Assembly (NCBI GenBank): GCA_025927795.1
Contig: JAICKT010000059.1
Coordinates: 1-15,121, forward strand
Origin: Parafilimonas sp.
Lineage (GTDB): Bacteria; Bacteroidota; Bacteroidia; Chitinophagales; Chitinophagaceae
Length of the DNA stretch: 15,121 bases
Reading direction: 5' to 3'
In this document: positions 14,596 through 15,121 of the stretch, piece after piece
Numbering within the stretch: the stretch's first letter is position 1
How the letters are laid out: each line of letters begins with the position of its first letter
Notes under the pieces: model-generated
Databases searched by the model: none
What the model saw: only the letters and a program-made list of their open reading frames with translations
What the model was told of the DNA's origin: nothing
Program-made: the position numbers and the translations under genes

Positions 14596-14985
14596 ATGAA
14601 AATAATAATGATTGCTGCTTTTTTATTGTTGGGTTCATACCTGCATGCACAAGATACCACTGGTATTAAACATGATAGCATACCTGCTGCATTTAATGGC
14701 GGACAAAAAGCGTGGCGTCATTTCCTGGAAAAAAACCTACATCCGGAAACACCTGCTGTTAATGGTGCAAAGCCGGGTGTTTATGTAGTAGTAATTAGTT
14801 TTTTGGTTGATACTGCAGGTAAAGTATCTGAAGTGAGGGTTATAAATGATCCGGGTTATGGTATGGCTGAAGATGTGCTAAAAGCTTTTTCGCATACGCC
14901 TGATTGGATACCAGCTACCATTGATAGCAGGCCTGTTATGTACAGGCAGAAACAAAATTTTACTTACCAGGTGAGTGAGCAGTAA
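14596..14985 (+). CDS. Small exported protein with TonB C-terminal domain
   Basis: Protein of 129 residues: signal peptide about 1-19 (MKIIMIAAFLLLGSYLHAQ) followed directly by a TonB/TolA-type C-terminal domain (about 33-127). The domain shows FNGGQKAWRHFLEKNLHPE, then VVVISFLVDTAGKVSEVRVI and the closing helix and strand (AEDVLKAFSHTPDWIP, then YRQKQNFTYQV). Classical TonB carries an uncleaved N-terminal anchor and a proline-rich spacer that energise outer-membrane receptors through ExbB/ExbD. Here both are missing and the leader looks cleavable, so it is probably a free periplasmic TonB-C protein rather than an energy transducer. Such short forms are common in Bacteroidota and their role is unsettled. 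The next reading frame begins 8 nt after the stop. Confidence 0.85.
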   Translation: MKIIMIAAFLLLGSYLHAQDTTGIKHDSIPAAFNGGQKAWRHFLEKNLHPETPAVNGAKPGVYVVVISFLVDTAGKVSEVRVINDPGYGMAEDVLKAFSHTPDWIPATIDSRPVMYRQKQNFTYQVSEQ

Positions 14986-14993
14986 CTAATAAG

Positions 14994-15121
14994 GTGATCA
15001 ATTTTTATAAGATTGCTAAACTTATAAATACAAAAGATTACTTGCAGATAGCAGGTTTAGCTGTTTGCATAACTCCGATTAAATGTATGGCTAACAAAGC
15101 TGCGGAAGAAAAAGCTGAAAA
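14994..15121 (+). CDS. Unrecognised reading frame, 3' end beyond window
   Basis: The frame is open from a GTG at 14994 to the window edge, 42 codons without a stop in AT-rich DNA. The leader TAATAAG before the GTG is a modest ribosome-binding site. The N-terminus would read INFYKIAKLINTKDYLQI, followed by a short hydrophobic stretch (AGLAVCITPIKC) and a Lys/Glu/Ala-rich segment (MANKAAEEKAE). An in-frame ATG for that last segment (15087-15089) is the alternative start. The 8-nt distance from the TonB-domain gene suggests co-transcription. I do not recognise the product. Confidence 0.45.
   Translation, partial: MINFYKIAKLINTKDYLQIAGLAVCITPIKCMANKAAEEKAE

Noticed and set aside
1..15121. Defence island, prophage, integrative element or CRISPR array
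   Set aside because: No recombinase, transposase, nuclease-helicase cluster, spaced direct repeats or tRNA-flanking junction was seen; gene content is housekeeping and envelope-related.

Overview
The window reads as a chromosomal segment of a Bacteroidota bacterium, probably a Chitinophagaceae-like member of the gliding or soil lineages (family-level placement is inference). Support: AT-rich DNA; weak Shine-Dalgarno sequences; several TAnnTTTG-type -7 promoter candidates; a secreted protein with a type IX secretion (T9SS) C-terminal sorting domain; a signal peptidase I of the large insert-bearing type; exported proteins whose signal peptides end in AxAQ-like sites; and an alpha-oxoamine synthase of the type used for sphingolipid or sulfonolipid long-chain bases. 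No phage, transposase, integrase, tRNA, rRNA, CRISPR array or toxin-antitoxin pair was recognised.

Layout. 1-688: 3' part of a thiolase (+). 831-2333: signal peptidase I (+), ending at a bidirectional terminator shared with a convergent T9SS-sorted secreted protein (2383-3717, -). 3856-5656: grpE-dnaJ heat-shock chaperone pair (+), closed by a second bidirectional terminator. 5705-9366: a tight four-gene minus-strand cluster, in transcription order Na+/solute symporter, O-methyltransferase, glucosaminidase with LysM domains, and hypoxanthine phosphoribosyltransferase, with overlaps of 14 and 4 nt and one 29-nt gap. 9471-10034: LOG-family nucleotide hydrolase (+), divergent from the symporter and overlapping at its 3' end with a convergent outer-membrane beta-barrel gene (9964-10608, -). 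That barrel gene lies downstream of a GlcD-like FAD oxidase (10652-12058, -). 12229-13488: alpha-oxoamine synthase (+) with a clear terminator. 13593-14429: exported SMP-30-like beta-propeller (+). 14596-14985: small exported TonB C-terminal-domain protein (+). 14994-end: start of an unrecognised reading frame (+).

How the genes work together. Most are housekeeping or envelope genes: protein export and maturation (LepB, a T9SS client), protein folding (GrpE, DnaJ), purine salvage (Hpt), peptidoglycan turnover (glucosaminidase), membrane lipid synthesis (oxoamine synthase) and 2-hydroxyacid oxidation (GlcD-like). I see no compact novel defence or mobile system. The points most worth a second look are small: a G/C-rich REP-like hairpin just before dnaJ, a dyad in place of CIRCE before grpE, a hairpin that includes the hpt start codon, a 71-nt convergent coding overlap, and the exact product of the oxoamine synthase. 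No stretch over about 300 bases lacks a gene; the longest gaps (about 140-170 bp) are described as features or within the neighbouring gene entries.
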